DNA of 64,000 nt from Sulfitobacter sediminilitoris (GCF_010667575.1 NZ_JAABNT010000002.1:434001-498000), one strand, 5' to 3'; positions 1 to 8,520 are shown, counted from the stretch's first letter. Numbers and translations: made by a program. Notes: generated by a model not told the origin, from the sequence alone.

Positions 1-16
1 CACAGCCGAGTTAGTC

Positions 17-370
17 TTACTTGAGCTTTACCATTTTGATCTCACCACCCCAGCCGGTGATGTTATCACGAGCCTGAATGCCGACTTCGCTGATATCGTC
101 GGGTATCTGCACGCTGGACAATGATCGCGTGAACGGCTGTTCGTTCACATGCGGATGGGCCAGCTTGCGATGCCCAAGCTCATTCCCGGCGCTATCGATA
201 ATACGCCATCCGTCTGCATAGTGGTCCCAGCCGGTGTCGTCATGAGACAGAGTGACGTCAAAACGCCATGCACCGCCCGACTTTTCCACGTTGACGGCGT
301 TGATGACAGGGGGGTCGGCAAATGCCGGGGCGGAAATTACCGCAGTTGCTAAGAAAATTCGTTTGAACAT
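17..370 (-). CDS. Small secreted protein of unknown function
   Basis: About 117 residues. The first 18 residues (MFKRIFLATAVISAPAFA) form a typical Sec signal peptide, so the mature product should be periplasmic or secreted. The frame stays open upstream to position 772, but that part lies antisense-free inside the DUF599 gene on the same strand. I chose the ATG at 368-370 because it gives the signal peptide and is preceded by a GAAGGTGAG-like ribosome site. The mature part is Asp/Gly/Trp-rich and looks like a small beta-sandwich. I do not recognise a family. It may be read through from the DUF599 gene 59 nt upstream. Confidence 0.75.
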   Translation of the reverse strand: MFKRIFLATAVISAPAFADPPVINAVNVEKSGGAWRFDVTLSHDDTGWDHYADGWRIIDSAGNELGHRKLAHPHVNEQPFTRSLSSVQIPDDISEVGIQARDNITGWGGEIKMVKLK

Positions 371-429
371 TGGGCTCACCTTCAAAGGGTTTAACGCCAT
401 TAATACTTTGGGGTATATAAAATACTGTA

Positions 430-1122
430 CTATTTTTCCAAGAGGATGGAACGCGATTGTGAAGCGAATTCCCGCCGCCAGATCACGATCACTGTCAAAA
501 GCGCACCAGCTATCAGCAAGAGCGGCCCGCCCAACCATGCAACGGTGGCCAGCGCGAAATAGACAGCGCGTAAACCACGGTTGAAACTGCGGGCTGCGGT
601 CACATTCACTTCGCCGGCCTTGCGTGCCATCGAAGGGGCTTTGGGGTCGGTCGGGTCGTTGGGGACAGCTGCCATAATGACCGAACAATAGCCGAATAGG
701 CGGTTGGACCAGACAAATTTCAGGAACGCGTTGGTCAGAAAGAACACAATCACCAGCAGTTTGATCTCCCACACAATGGGGGGATGGCTGACCAGAGTGA
801 GGTCTTCGGCCACATCGACAAGGTTGTCGGCATTGCCAATGAGCGCAAGTGTTCCACCAAGGGCGATCATGCTGGTTGACGCGAAAAACGATGTACCCTG
901 CCGCAGGGTGGCGATGGTCTGTGCGTCAAAGATGCGTGGATCGCGCGTGATCATCTGCTGCATCCATTCGCGACGATAGCCAGCCATGATGCGGGATACG
1001 GAAGGTTTGGCGAACCTCTCGGTTTCAATCCGCCAGCCGATCAAGAGCCAGACAGTAAAAAGGACCGCCAGTGCGACGACATCGAGGGGTGAAAACAGAT
1101 CAAGGCTGAAGGAGAAGTTCAT
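430..1122 (-). CDS. DUF599 family integral membrane protein
   Basis: 230 residues with about four hydrophobic segments (roughly residues 12-30, 80-97, 118-138 and 187-215) separated by basic loops. The layout and motifs such as FWSNRLFGY-like 'VWSNRLFGYCSVIM' and the NxxAARSFNRGLRAVYF stretch match the DUF599 proteins I know from alphaproteobacteria. Function is unknown; the protein should sit in the inner membrane. It is transcribed divergently from glcD, with only 90 nt between them, so both promoters must share that spacer. The small secreted gene follows on the same strand. Confidence 0.85.
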   Translation of the reverse strand: MNFSFSLDLFSPLDVVALAVLFTVWLLIGWRIETERFAKPSVSRIMAGYRREWMQQMITRDPRIFDAQTIATLRQGTSFFASTSMIALGGTLALIGNADNLVDVAEDLTLVSHPPIVWEIKLLVIVFFLTNAFLKFVWSNRLFGYCSVIMAAVPNDPTDPKAPSMARKAGEVNVTAARSFNRGLRAVYFALATVAWLGGPLLLIAGALLTVIVIWRREFASQSRSILLEK

Positions 1123-1150
1123 GCTATTCTTTTACGTGTCGGCAAAGATT

Positions 1151-1200
1151 GTTGCCAGTGGGGAAAATTGGTAATATAAGTTTACCAAATTGGTTGCCAG
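1151..1200. promoter_or_regulatory. Putative operator in the DUF599/glcD divergent spacer
   Basis: A dyad, TTGGTAA (1168-1174), 7-nt spacer, TTACCAA (1182-1188), lies in the 90-nt divergent spacer. It is flanked by two copies of the octamer GTTGCCAG (1151-1158 and 1193-1200), 42 nt apart. TTGGT/ACCAA half-sites are typical of FadR-subfamily GntR regulators such as PdhR, LldR and GlcC, which control 2-hydroxyacid use in other bacteria. That link is inference; no such regulator gene is in the window. Confidence 0.45.
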
Positions 1201-1212
1201 AGGAGGCGCGCC

Positions 1213-2661
1213 ATGGAAATGCCAACACCGAATAAAGCCATCATTGCCCGCAAAGAGCGTGTTGTGTCGCGGCTATTGGACGTGCTTCCGGTGGATGCGG
1301 TCATTCATCACGAGCGTGAAACACGCGCTTATGAGTGCGACGCGCTGACGGCCTATAAGTGTCCGCCAATGGTCGCTGTCTTGCCGTCCTCGACCAAGGA
1401 AGTCGCGGATGTGCTGCGGATTTGTCATCAGGAAGGTGTCCCGGTGGTCCCGCGTGGATCGGGAACATCACTGGCCGGTGGCGCATTGCCGACGGCTGAT
1501 TGCGTGATACTTGGCGTTGCCCGCATGAATGACGTGATTGAAACGGATTACGACAACCGGCTCATCCGGGTGCAGACAGGGCGGACCAATCTGTCAGTGA
1601 CCGGCGCGGTCGAGGCGGACGGCTTTTTCTACGCGCCGGACCCGTCTTCGCAATTGGCCTGCGCTATTGCTGGTAACATCGCGATGAATTCGGGTGGGGC
1701 GCACTGTCTGAAGTATGGTGTGACGACCAACAACCTGATGGGCGTCACCATGGTGATGATGGATGGCGAAATCGTGGAGATTGGTGGCGGCCATCTGGAT
1801 GCGGGCGGGCTGGACCTGCTGGGGCTGATCTGCGGCTCCGAAGGGCAGCTGGGTGTGGTGACGGAGGCAACGTTGCGCATTCTGCCCAAACCCGAAGGCG
1901 CGCGGCCCGTTCTGATGGGATTTGACGACAACGAAGTGGCGGGTGCCTGCGTATCCGACATCATCAAGGCGGGTGTTCTGCCCGTTGCGATCGAGTTCAT
2001 GGATCGCCCTTGTATCGAAGCGACGGAGGCCTTTGCCAAGGCAGGTTATCCAATGTGCGAGGCGTTGCTGATCGTTGAGGTCGAAGGGTCGGATGCCGAG
2101 ATTGACCATCAGCTGGGGCTGATCATGGAGATTGCGCGCAGGCATAATCCGGTGGAGTTGCGCGAAAGCAAGTCCGCCGAGGAATCTGCGAAGATCTGGT
2201 TGGGACGCAAGTCCGCCTTTGGCGCGATGGGTCAGATCAATGATTACATGTGTCTTGATGGGACAATTCCGGTGTCTTCGCTGCCGATGGTGCTGCGGCG
2301 GATCGGTGAGATGTCAGAGGAGTTTGGCCTGAAAGTCGGGAATGTGTTCCACGCAGGCGACGGGAACATGCATCCGCTGATCCTGTTCGATGCAAACAAG
2401 CCCGGCGACTTGGAGCTGTGTGAAGAGTTCGGGGCGGAAATTCTGAAGCTGTGCGTTGAAGCGGGCGGCTGTCTGACCGGGGAGCATGGCGTGGGGATCG
2501 AGAAGCGTGATCTGATGCATGTGCAATATGCGGCGGATGATCTGGAGGCGCAGATGGCGGTGAAAGATGTGTTTGATCCGCAATGGTTGCTGAACCCAGC
2601 CAAGGTGTTCCCGTTGGATGCCTCGGATGCGCGACGTTCTGTGGCAATGGCGGCAGAATAA
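1213..2661 (+). CDS. glcD: Glycolate oxidase, FAD-binding subunit GlcD
   Basis: 482 residues. GlcD oxidises glycolate to glyoxylate and passes electrons through GlcE and GlcF towards the respiratory chain. The N-terminal PCMH-type FAD domain (about residues 55-235) carries the RGSGTSLAGG loop near residue 80. The C-terminal FAD-oxidase domain contains GNVFHAGDGNMHP near 377 and GEHGVGIEKRDLM near 423, both hallmark motifs of the family. The ATG at 1213 has a strong AGAGGAGG ribosome site. The length fits the family. It is the first gene of glcDEF, with glcE starting 75 nt downstream after a small hairpin. Confidence 0.97.
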   Translation: MEMPTPNKAIIARKERVVSRLLDVLPVDAVIHHERETRAYECDALTAYKCPPMVAVLPSSTKEVADVLRICHQEGVPVVPRGSGTSLAGGALPTADCVILGVARMNDVIETDYDNRLIRVQTGRTNLSVTGAVEADGFFYAPDPSSQLACAIAGNIAMNSGGAHCLKYGVTTNNLMGVTMVMMDGEIVEIGGGHLDAGGLDLLGLICGSEGQLGVVTEATLRILPKPEGARPVLMGFDDNEVAGACVSDIIKAGVLPVAIEFMDRPCIEATEAFAKAGYPMCEALLIVEVEGSDAEIDHQLGLIMEIARRHNPVELRESKSAEESAKIWLGRKSAFGAMGQINDYMCLDGTIPVSSLPMVLRRIGEMSEEFGLKVGNVFHAGDGNMHPLILFDANKPGDLELCEEFGAEILKLCVEAGGCLTGEHGVGIEKRDLMHVQYAADDLEAQMAVKDVFDPQWLLNPAKVFPLDASDARRSVAMAAE

Positions 2662-2691
2662 GACCGCAACAGGATTTCCCGCTGCGATGAT

Positions 2692-2708
2692 CGGGGGCTT
2701 TGCCCCCG
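2692..2708. repeat. GC-rich hairpin between glcD and glcE
   Basis: CGGGGGC (2692-2698), loop TTT, GCCCCCG (2702-2708), followed by GGACCCCC and AAAGGATTT. There is no T-tract, so it is not a typical intrinsic terminator. From memory, very similar '...GGGGGCTTTGCCCCCGGACCCCC...' hairpins recur in intergenic spaces of Rhodobacteraceae, so it may be a REP-like repeat or an mRNA-stability hairpin. Confidence 0.5.
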
Positions 2709-2736
2709 GACCCCCAAAGGATTTAGGGCCAAGAAG

Positions 2737-3855
2737 ATGACAATTAAGACTGAGCAAGACCTTGCGGCCTTTGTCGCGGATGCGAAGGCGCCTTTGTCGG
2801 TGCGCGGTGGGGGAACCCGTGGCATGGCCGGCGAAGGCGAGATCCTGTCAGTCGCCGCTATGAAAGGCATCACGCTTTATGAGCCGGGCGCGCTGACCAT
2901 GGTGGCGCAAGCGGGCACGCAGGTGGCAGAGATCGAGAAGGCGCTGGCCAAGGAAAACCAGCGGTTGGCATTTGAGCCGGTGGATCATCGCGGCATCATC
3001 GGAAGCAAGGGTGAACCAACGATCGGCGGCATATTTGCCGCGAATGTAAGTGGGCCACGGCGCATTTCTGTTGGGGCGGCGCGGGATTTTCTGCTGGGCG
3101 TACGATTTGTGGATGGGCAAGGGGCAATCGTCAAGAACGGTGGCCGGGTGATGAAGAACGTCACTGGCTATGATCTGGTCAAGCTGATGGCGGGCTCTTT
3201 CGGCACATTGGGTGTGTTGAGCGAGGTTTCGTTCAAGGTTTTGCCACGCCCCGAAACACAGGCCAGTCTTGTACTGCATGGGTTGGATGATGCGGCGGCC
3301 GTCACGGCGATGAGCCGGGCGATGGGCAGTCCCTTTGAAGTGAGCGGTGCGGCGCATGATCCGGCCGTTGGTCAAACCGTCCTTCGGATCGAAGGGTTTG
3401 AGGCAAGCGTGGCCTACCGTATCGCCGCGCTCAAAGCGGTGTTGGCAGGAGTGGTGTCAGAGATGTCAGTGCTTGATGCTCCAGGCTCCGTCGCGTTCTG
3501 GGATGCACAGCGAGATGTTGCGGCGTTTCACGGGGCAGACGGGGATATCTGGCGCGTGTCCTGCAAACCATCAGACGGGCCAGCCCTGGCTGAGAAAGCA
3601 GGGGCGCTGGCCCATCTCTATGACTGGGCTGGCGGTCTGATTTGGCTTCGGATGGACGATGGAACAGATCTGCGCGCACGGCTGGGGGCATTTGACGGTC
3701 ATGCAACCTTGATCCGGGGGTCTGCAGAAACACGTCGGCGCTTGGGTGTGTTTCATCCCGAAGCAGCGGGTTTGGCCAAACTCACAGCCGGATTGCGCGC
3801 GCAATTTGACCCGAAAGGGATTTTCAATCCAAGGCTGATGGAAGCGGCAGAATGA
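2737..3855 (+). CDS. glcE: Glycolate oxidase, FAD-binding subunit GlcE
   Basis: 372 residues, the shorter flavin subunit of the GlcDEF complex. The N-terminal FAD-binding PCMH domain shows RGGGTRG near residue 25, TIGGIFAANVSGPRR near 100, and NGGRVMKNVTGYDLVKL near 133, all conserved in GlcE. The C-terminus ends in the family motif FDPKGIFNPRL. It follows glcD and overlaps the start of a small reading frame (ATGA at 3852-3855) that precedes glcF. The three subunits are expected to be co-transcribed and to act together at the inner membrane. Confidence 0.96.
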   Translation: MTIKTEQDLAAFVADAKAPLSVRGGGTRGMAGEGEILSVAAMKGITLYEPGALTMVAQAGTQVAEIEKALAKENQRLAFEPVDHRGIIGSKGEPTIGGIFAANVSGPRRISVGAARDFLLGVRFVDGQGAIVKNGGRVMKNVTGYDLVKLMAGSFGTLGVLSEVSFKVLPRPETQASLVLHGLDDAAAVTAMSRAMGSPFEVSGAAHDPAVGQTVLRIEGFEASVAYRIAALKAVLAGVVSEMSVLDAPGSVAFWDAQRDVAAFHGADGDIWRVSCKPSDGPALAEKAGALAHLYDWAGGLIWLRMDDGTDLRARLGAFDGHATLIRGSAETRRRLGVFHPEAAGLAKLTAGLRAQFDPKGIFNPRLMEAAE

Positions 3856-4010
3856 TATTTGCCTCTCTTTGTGCGGTACTTTTGGCCGCTGGGCCATTCG
3901 CTTTTTGGCGGCCGGCACCCATCAAGCCAAGGGTGGGCTGCCAACGTCGCATGACGCGAATGACGGTGCAGTGGTTTGGTTTGGCATCGGCAAACTTGGT
4001 TCGGGGATAG
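3852..4010 (+). CDS. Possible small membrane or exported peptide between glcE and glcF
   Basis: A 52-codon frame begins with ATG overlapping the glcE stop codon as ATGA, which would allow translational coupling. The first 20 residues are hydrophobic (MIFASLCAVLLAAGPFAFWR) and resemble a signal or anchor; the rest is basic. It fills most of the otherwise unexplained 197-nt gap before glcF. There is no recognisable family. The coupling and hydrophobic start argue for a real gene. The short length and ordinary-looking C-terminal half leave it uncertain. Confidence 0.4.
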   Translation: MIFASLCAVLLAAGPFAFWRPAPIKPRVGCQRRMTRMTVQWFGLASANLVRG

Positions 4011-4052
4011 GGCTGCACGCAGCCTGCCAACTTCAGGATTTTCGGAGATTTC

Positions 4053-5444
4053 ATGCAGACGACATTTACCCAAGAGCAGCTAACCGACCCGGCGATTCAG
4101 CGCAGCAACGAGATTCTGCGGTCCTGCGTGCATTGCGGGTTTTGTACTGCGACATGCCCCACCTACCAGGTTTTGGGGGATGAACTGGACAGCCCGCGAG
4201 GGCGGATCTACCTGATCAAGGATATGCTGGAGAATGACCGCGATCCGGATGAGAAGACGGTCAAGCATATTGACCGCTGTCTAAGCTGTCTGGCGTGTAT
4301 GACGACTTGCCCCTCGGGCGTACACTACATGCATCTTGTCGATCACGCGCGCGAGTACATTGACCAAAGGTACAAGCGGCCCTTCACGGACAGGGCGCTG
4401 CGTTGGATTCTGGCGCGCATTTTGCCCTATCCGATGCGGTTTCGCGTGGCGTTGCTGGGGGCCAAGATCGGACGGCCGTTCGCCCGCCTGATGCCTGATG
4501 CGCGGCTGCGGGCGATGTTGGAGATGGCACCCAAGACGATCCCGCCGGTGAGCCGGAACGACGATCCCCAAAGCTTTGCGCCGGAAGGCCCGCGCACCAT
4601 GCGCGTCGCGCTGATGACCGGCTGTGCCCAGAAGGCGCTGAATACCGATATCAATGATGCGACCATTCGCCTGCTGACGCGGATGGGGTGCGAGGTTGTG
4701 GTCGCTGAGGGCGCGGGGTGCTGTGGGGCGCTCACGCATCACATGGGCAAGACCGCGGAAAGCCATGCGACAGCGGCCAAGAACATCAGGGCTTGGGTTA
4801 AGGAAATGGATGGTGACGGGCTGGACGCCATCGTGATCAACACATCCGGTTGCGGCACAACGGTAAAAGACTATGGCCATATGTTCCGCAACGAAAGTCT
4901 GGCAACGGATGCGGAACGTGTTTCTGCGATTGCGAAAGATGTGTCCGAAGTCCTCATCGCGCTGGCAGATAAGGCGCCAGCAGAGGAGGCACCTCGTCCG
5001 GCCAAGGATATGATTGCCGGGACAGACCGCCACATTCGGCACGAGCCGGTACCCGAAGGATTGGTCGTTGCGTACCATGCGGCCTGTTCATTGCAGCATG
5101 GCCAGCAGATCAAAACGTACCCGAAAGACTTGCTGAAAAAGGCAGGGTTCACGGTGGTGGAGCCTTCGGACCCGCATCTGTGCTGCGGATCGGCTGGCAC
5201 ATATAACCTGATGCAGCCAGAAATATCCAAGCAATTGAAAGAGCGGAAGGTGCGCACGCTGGAGGCCAAGAACCCCGATGTGATCGCGGCCGGCAACATC
5301 GGGTGCATGATGCAAATCGGGTCGGGTGCGTCCGTACCGATTGTGCATACAGTAGAGCTTTTGGACTGGGCGTCAGGTGGACCAACGCCACCAGCGCTCT
5401 GCGGCGACAATTTGCCGAAATCGGACATTCCGATCCTAAGATGA
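4053..5444 (+). CDS. glcF: Glycolate oxidase, iron-sulfur subunit GlcF
   Basis: 463 residues. GlcF relays electrons from the flavin subunits towards the quinone pool. Two ferredoxin-type [4Fe-4S] motifs are visible: CVHCGFCTATCP (Cys25, 28, 31, 35) and CLSCLACMTTCP further on. Two CCG domains follow, with GAGCCGALTHHMG in the middle and DPHLCCGSAGTY in the C-terminal half. This order and length are those of the GlcF family. It is the last gene of the operon; the 69 nt before the next gene contain no clear terminator hairpin. Confidence 0.97.
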   Translation: MQTTFTQEQLTDPAIQRSNEILRSCVHCGFCTATCPTYQVLGDELDSPRGRIYLIKDMLENDRDPDEKTVKHIDRCLSCLACMTTCPSGVHYMHLVDHAREYIDQRYKRPFTDRALRWILARILPYPMRFRVALLGAKIGRPFARLMPDARLRAMLEMAPKTIPPVSRNDDPQSFAPEGPRTMRVALMTGCAQKALNTDINDATIRLLTRMGCEVVVAEGAGCCGALTHHMGKTAESHATAAKNIRAWVKEMDGDGLDAIVINTSGCGTTVKDYGHMFRNESLATDAERVSAIAKDVSEVLIALADKAPAEEAPRPAKDMIAGTDRHIRHEPVPEGLVVAYHAACSLQHGQQIKTYPKDLLKKAGFTVVEPSDPHLCCGSAGTYNLMQPEISKQLKERKVRTLEAKNPDVIAAGNIGCMMQIGSGASVPIVHTVELLDWASGGPTPPALCGDNLPKSDIPILR

Positions 5445-5513
5445 CACATTTGCCCTAATTTTGCCGCAAGTCTTCGGTAGTTCCTGCGGGGTAACTTACT
5501 GCGGGATGTAATT

Positions 5514-6329
5514 GTGCGGCGCTGGATGGCCCTCTCTTTAATGATTCTGGTGATCGGATCGGCCGGGTTGGCGCAGGATGCGCGGCTCAAACGACTGACA
5601 TCAGGTGTAGATGCTGATGCCTGGGAGGCTGTTGGCAGGCTTGATATTGGTGGAACCGGTTTTTGCACCGGCGCGCTGATTGCACCTAGGTTGGTTCTGA
5701 CGGCGGCGCATTGTCTGTATGACCGGGATACCAAGCAACGTATCGACCACGGGAATGTCCAGTTTTTGGCTGGCTGGCGGAACGGTCGCGCAGGCGCATA
5801 TCGCGATATTCGTCGGGCGGTTGTACATCCGGATTTCATCTATGATGGCGATGTATCGTCAGACCGTGTGCGCAATGACCTGGCGTTGTTGGAATTGCAG
5901 CAACCCATTCGAAACACGACGATCGAACCCTTCTCCACAGCAGCGCGTCCGCGTCCGGGCGATTCGGTGGGTGTTGTTAGCTATGCCAAGGACCGGTCAG
6001 AAGCACCCTCATTGCAGGAAGTCTGCAAGGTCATTGCCCAGCAGGAAGGGGTACTCGTGACCTCTTGTTCAGTTGATTTTGGGTCAAGCGGTGCGCCGAT
6101 CTTTATCTTTGCGGACGGCGTCGCCCAGATTGTTTCGGTGGTGTCGGCGAAGGCGGAGGTTGATGGCCAGGGGGTATCCTTGGGTACATCTTTGGGTGCC
6201 ACGCTGGCTGTTCTCCAAGCCGAGTTGGTAGCAGGAAAAGGGGTCTTCGAGAGTGAAGGCCCCCGCCGCAAACGGGTTTTCGTTGGTCAGGCGAACAGCG
6301 GTACCGGAGCGAAATTTGTCAAACCGTGA
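5514..6329 (+). CDS. Secreted trypsin-like serine protease 1
   Basis: 271 residues from the GTG at 5514; an in-frame ATG at 5526 is an alternative start. A signal peptide ends near ...GSAGLAQD. It has a chymotrypsin-fold peptidase S1 core with the triad His66 (TAAHC), Asp122 (NDLALLEL) and Ser192. The serine sits in GSSGAP rather than the usual GDSGGP, so the oxyanion and S1 region differ from trypsin. The C-terminus ends in GTGAKFVKP, a tail shared with the next gene. It overlaps that gene as GTGA, so the two are co-translated. Export to the periplasm or outside is expected; the substrate is unknown. Confidence 0.88.
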   Translation: MRRWMALSLMILVIGSAGLAQDARLKRLTSGVDADAWEAVGRLDIGGTGFCTGALIAPRLVLTAAHCLYDRDTKQRIDHGNVQFLAGWRNGRAGAYRDIRRAVVHPDFIYDGDVSSDRVRNDLALLELQQPIRNTTIEPFSTAARPRPGDSVGVVSYAKDRSEAPSLQEVCKVIAQQEGVLVTSCSVDFGSSGAPIFIFADGVAQIVSVVSAKAEVDGQGVSLGTSLGATLAVLQAELVAGKGVFESEGPRRKRVFVGQANSGTGAKFVKP

Positions 6330-7156
6330 TTGGTCGCGTTCTCATATCCGGCGCTGTGATAGCGTTTGCCTTGATGCTGTCTGGCGCGCAGGCCCAAGCA
6401 CAATCAACCAGTCTGCGGAAGCTGAATACCGAGAATGAGGCGAAGGCCTGGCAATCAGTGGGGCGGCTGGACAACGCACGGGGTGCCTATTGCACTGGCA
6501 CGTTGATCGCACCTGACTTGGTGCTGACGGCAGCGCATTGCGTTTATCATCGCGAGGCGGGGACGCTGGTCGCCCCGGCTGACCTGATGTTTCAGGCTGG
6601 ACTAACCCACGGCACGCCCGCCGCAAGGCGTGTTGTGGCGCAGATTGAAGCGCATACAGGCTATGATCCGAAACGCGGCTATGATCTGGAAAACGTGCGT
6701 TATGATCTGGCGCTGGTTCGGTTGGAAGCGCCGATTCCGTCGCATGAACTTGATCCGTTTGCAGTTTTTGCGGGACAATTGCCGAATGGCCCTGTCAGCG
6801 TCGTATCGTACGGGCGCGGTCGGTCGGATCAGCTGTCGCGCCAGAACGAATGCCAGGTGCTGGCACGCCTTGAACGCGTTGTCGCACTTGATTGTGATGT
6901 GATATTTGGCTCAAGCGGCGCGCCGGTCTTTACCCACCTAAACGGACGCGGGCAAATTGCCGCCGTGATCTCTGGTGGTGGAACCTATGCCGGTCATGAA
7001 GTTGCCTTTGCCATGATCCTGCCTGCGCTGGTGGCCGACCTCAAGCGTCAGATGCGAGCAAACAAACCAAGGCCGAAAGCGAAAGTGCGTCGCTTGGGTG
7101 TTGGTAGCAACAAATCGTCGACAGGCGCAAAGTTCGTCACTGCCAAGGGGTCTTGA
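6326..7156 (+). CDS. Secreted trypsin-like serine protease 2
   Basis: 276 residues from a GTG overlapping the stop of the preceding protease. It has a hydrophobic signal peptide ending near SGAQAQA. The triad is His71 (TAAHC), Asp127 (RYDLALVRL) and Ser197, again in GSSGAP instead of GDSGGP. The C-terminal tail SSTGAKFVTAKGS matches the end of protease 1, so the pair arose by tandem duplication. Overall similarity across the core is obvious by eye, but the loops differ. The substrate is unknown. No clear terminator follows; the next gene is 129 nt downstream. Confidence 0.88.
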   Translation: MIGRVLISGAVIAFALMLSGAQAQAQSTSLRKLNTENEAKAWQSVGRLDNARGAYCTGTLIAPDLVLTAAHCVYHREAGTLVAPADLMFQAGLTHGTPAARRVVAQIEAHTGYDPKRGYDLENVRYDLALVRLEAPIPSHELDPFAVFAGQLPNGPVSVVSYGRGRSDQLSRQNECQVLARLERVVALDCDVIFGSSGAPVFTHLNGRGQIAAVISGGGTYAGHEVAFAMILPALVADLKRQMRANKPRPKAKVRRLGVGSNKSSTGAKFVTAKGS

Positions 7157-7285
7157 AACCCCGCACCATCCTCCCCACATCAGCGATACCGAGGTGCCTA
7201 TGATTGGGCCTTGGGACTGAAAAACAAGGTCTGTCCCGTTGTGGAAGGCCTGAAACTTTGATCGCTCACTTATGAGGATGAAAAC

Positions 7286-7756
7286 ATGCGTACTTTTGAC
7301 TTTGCACCGCTTTACCGTTCCAGCGTTGGTTTTGACCAGATCGCCAACATGATGGACCGGGTACTAAGCACTGATGGTACAACACCAAGTTATCCCCCTT
7401 ACAACATCGAAAAGCTGGATAACGATTCCTATCGTATTTCCATCGCGGTTGCCGGGTTCTCCGATGCGGACCTTTCGGTTGAAGTTCGGGACAAGTCCCT
7501 GATCGTTTCCGCCCGCAAGGCCGAGGAAGAAGAGGGCAAGACATATCTGCATCGCGGCATTGCGACCCGTGCGTTCGAGCGTCGGTTCCATCTGGCCGAT
7601 CACGTTCAGGTCACCGGTGCGGCCCATGTCGACGGCATGCTGCACATCGAGCTGCAGCGTCAGGTGCCCGAAGCCCTGAAGCCACGGCAAATTGAGATCA
7701 AGTCCGACGTCAAGGCGATTGAGAAAGACGTCGTGGACGCGAAATCCGTCAACTAA
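7286..7756 (+). CDS. Hsp20 family small heat-shock protein
   Basis: 156 residues. The N-terminus MRTFDFAPLYRSSVGFD and the central alpha-crystallin domain (about residues 33-125: YPPYNIEKLDNDSYRIS start, then GIATRAFERRFHLADHV) are typical of the IbpA-like class found in alphaproteobacteria. The C-terminal beta-strand ends DGMLHIELQR. These ATP-independent holdases bind unfolding proteins in the cytoplasm. The 129-nt spacer upstream should hold a promoter, but I could not identify a convincing heat-shock sigma-32 motif. A strong intrinsic terminator follows. Confidence 0.95.
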   Translation: MRTFDFAPLYRSSVGFDQIANMMDRVLSTDGTTPSYPPYNIEKLDNDSYRISIAVAGFSDADLSVEVRDKSLIVSARKAEEEEGKTYLHRGIATRAFERRFHLADHVQVTGAAHVDGMLHIELQRQVPEALKPRQIEIKSDVKAIEKDVVDAKSVN

Positions 7757-7800
7757 GACGGATAGAAGGTCTGAAACTGTCCCCAAGACTGACCTTCGTG

Positions 7801-7832
7801 AGCCCGGTGCGAGAGCGCCGGGCTTTTCTTTT
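7801..7832 (+). terminator. Intrinsic terminator after hsp20
   Basis: Hairpin AGCCCGGTGC-GAGA-GCGCCGGGCT (7801-7824) followed by a T-rich run TTTCTTTT. It lies 44 nt after the hsp20 stop codon. Confidence 0.85.
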
Positions 7833-7925
7833 GCGGAAATAACTTTGCTGCGAGCCTACTTTGCGGCGCTGGTCGGACGACTGCGCTTGGCGTAGCCTAT
7901 GTTCCAAGCAAAACGCGGGACAGAA

Positions 7926-8486
7926 ATGATCAGACAAGCGAGTGCAATTGCGATGCTATTGAGTGCGGCCGGGCCTGTCGGCGCGGTGGTGCTGGACGGT
8001 GAAATCCTGCGCCAAAGCGGCACCGGTCAGTTTGTGAAGCTGGACCCTGAGGATGTCTTTGCCGTCGGCGAGGACACCTTTGACACTGATCACCTTTATG
8101 CCTTCGACGAGGACCAGAATATCGTTCTGGACCGCGCGATCCGCGTCGACATCGGCGGAGAGATGGGGGTCATTCCCGGCGGGACGACGGTGGCCAGCCA
8201 TTATGTGTTTTTCGACAGCGTGCGGGGCAGGCACTACGGATATGTTTATTTCGACGCGCCCATCCTTGGGGTGGCGGCGTTTCAGGATACGATGGCGGCG
8301 ACGGATTTTCTGGCGAACAACGAGGTTGTTTATCTATCGACCGAGTTGCGAGGACTGGAAGAAGGCGATCAGGTCTGGATCGATGACGAGGACCCGCACA
8401 AACTCTGGGTCTATTGGGCTGGATCGTCTCCCGGCGACTACATCCGTGTGTTCACAGAATGGTCGCCGGGTGGTCACATGATGTGA
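7926..8486 (+). CDS. Secreted protein of unknown function
   Basis: About 186 residues from the ATG at 7926. The frame could start at 7899, but the later ATG puts a clean signal peptide (MIRQASAIAMLLSAAGPVGA) at the N-terminus. The mature part is strongly acidic (Asp/Glu-rich) and contains VIPGGTTVASHYVFFD followed by RHYGYVYFDAPILGV. That pattern resembles short secreted proteins that often end in PEP-CTERM anchors, but no such anchor is present here. I cannot name a family. A terminator hairpin follows at once, so it is probably monocistronic. Confidence 0.7.
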   Translation: MIRQASAIAMLLSAAGPVGAVVLDGEILRQSGTGQFVKLDPEDVFAVGEDTFDTDHLYAFDEDQNIVLDRAIRVDIGGEMGVIPGGTTVASHYVFFDSVRGRHYGYVYFDAPILGVAAFQDTMAATDFLANNEVVYLSTELRGLEEGDQVWIDDEDPHKLWVYWAGSSPGDYIRVFTEWSPGGHMM

Positions 8487-8488
8487 AG

Positions 8489-8520
8489 GGGCCGCAGGTG
8501 TCACTTCTGCGGCCCTGTCT
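8489..8520 (+). terminator. Intrinsic terminator between convergent genes
   Basis: Stem GGGCCGCAG (8489-8497) and CTGCGGCCC (8507-8515) with a 9-nt loop, followed by TGTCTTTC. It lies just after the stop of the + strand gene and just before the stop of the VWA gene on the other strand. The T-tract is weak. Confidence 0.65.
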
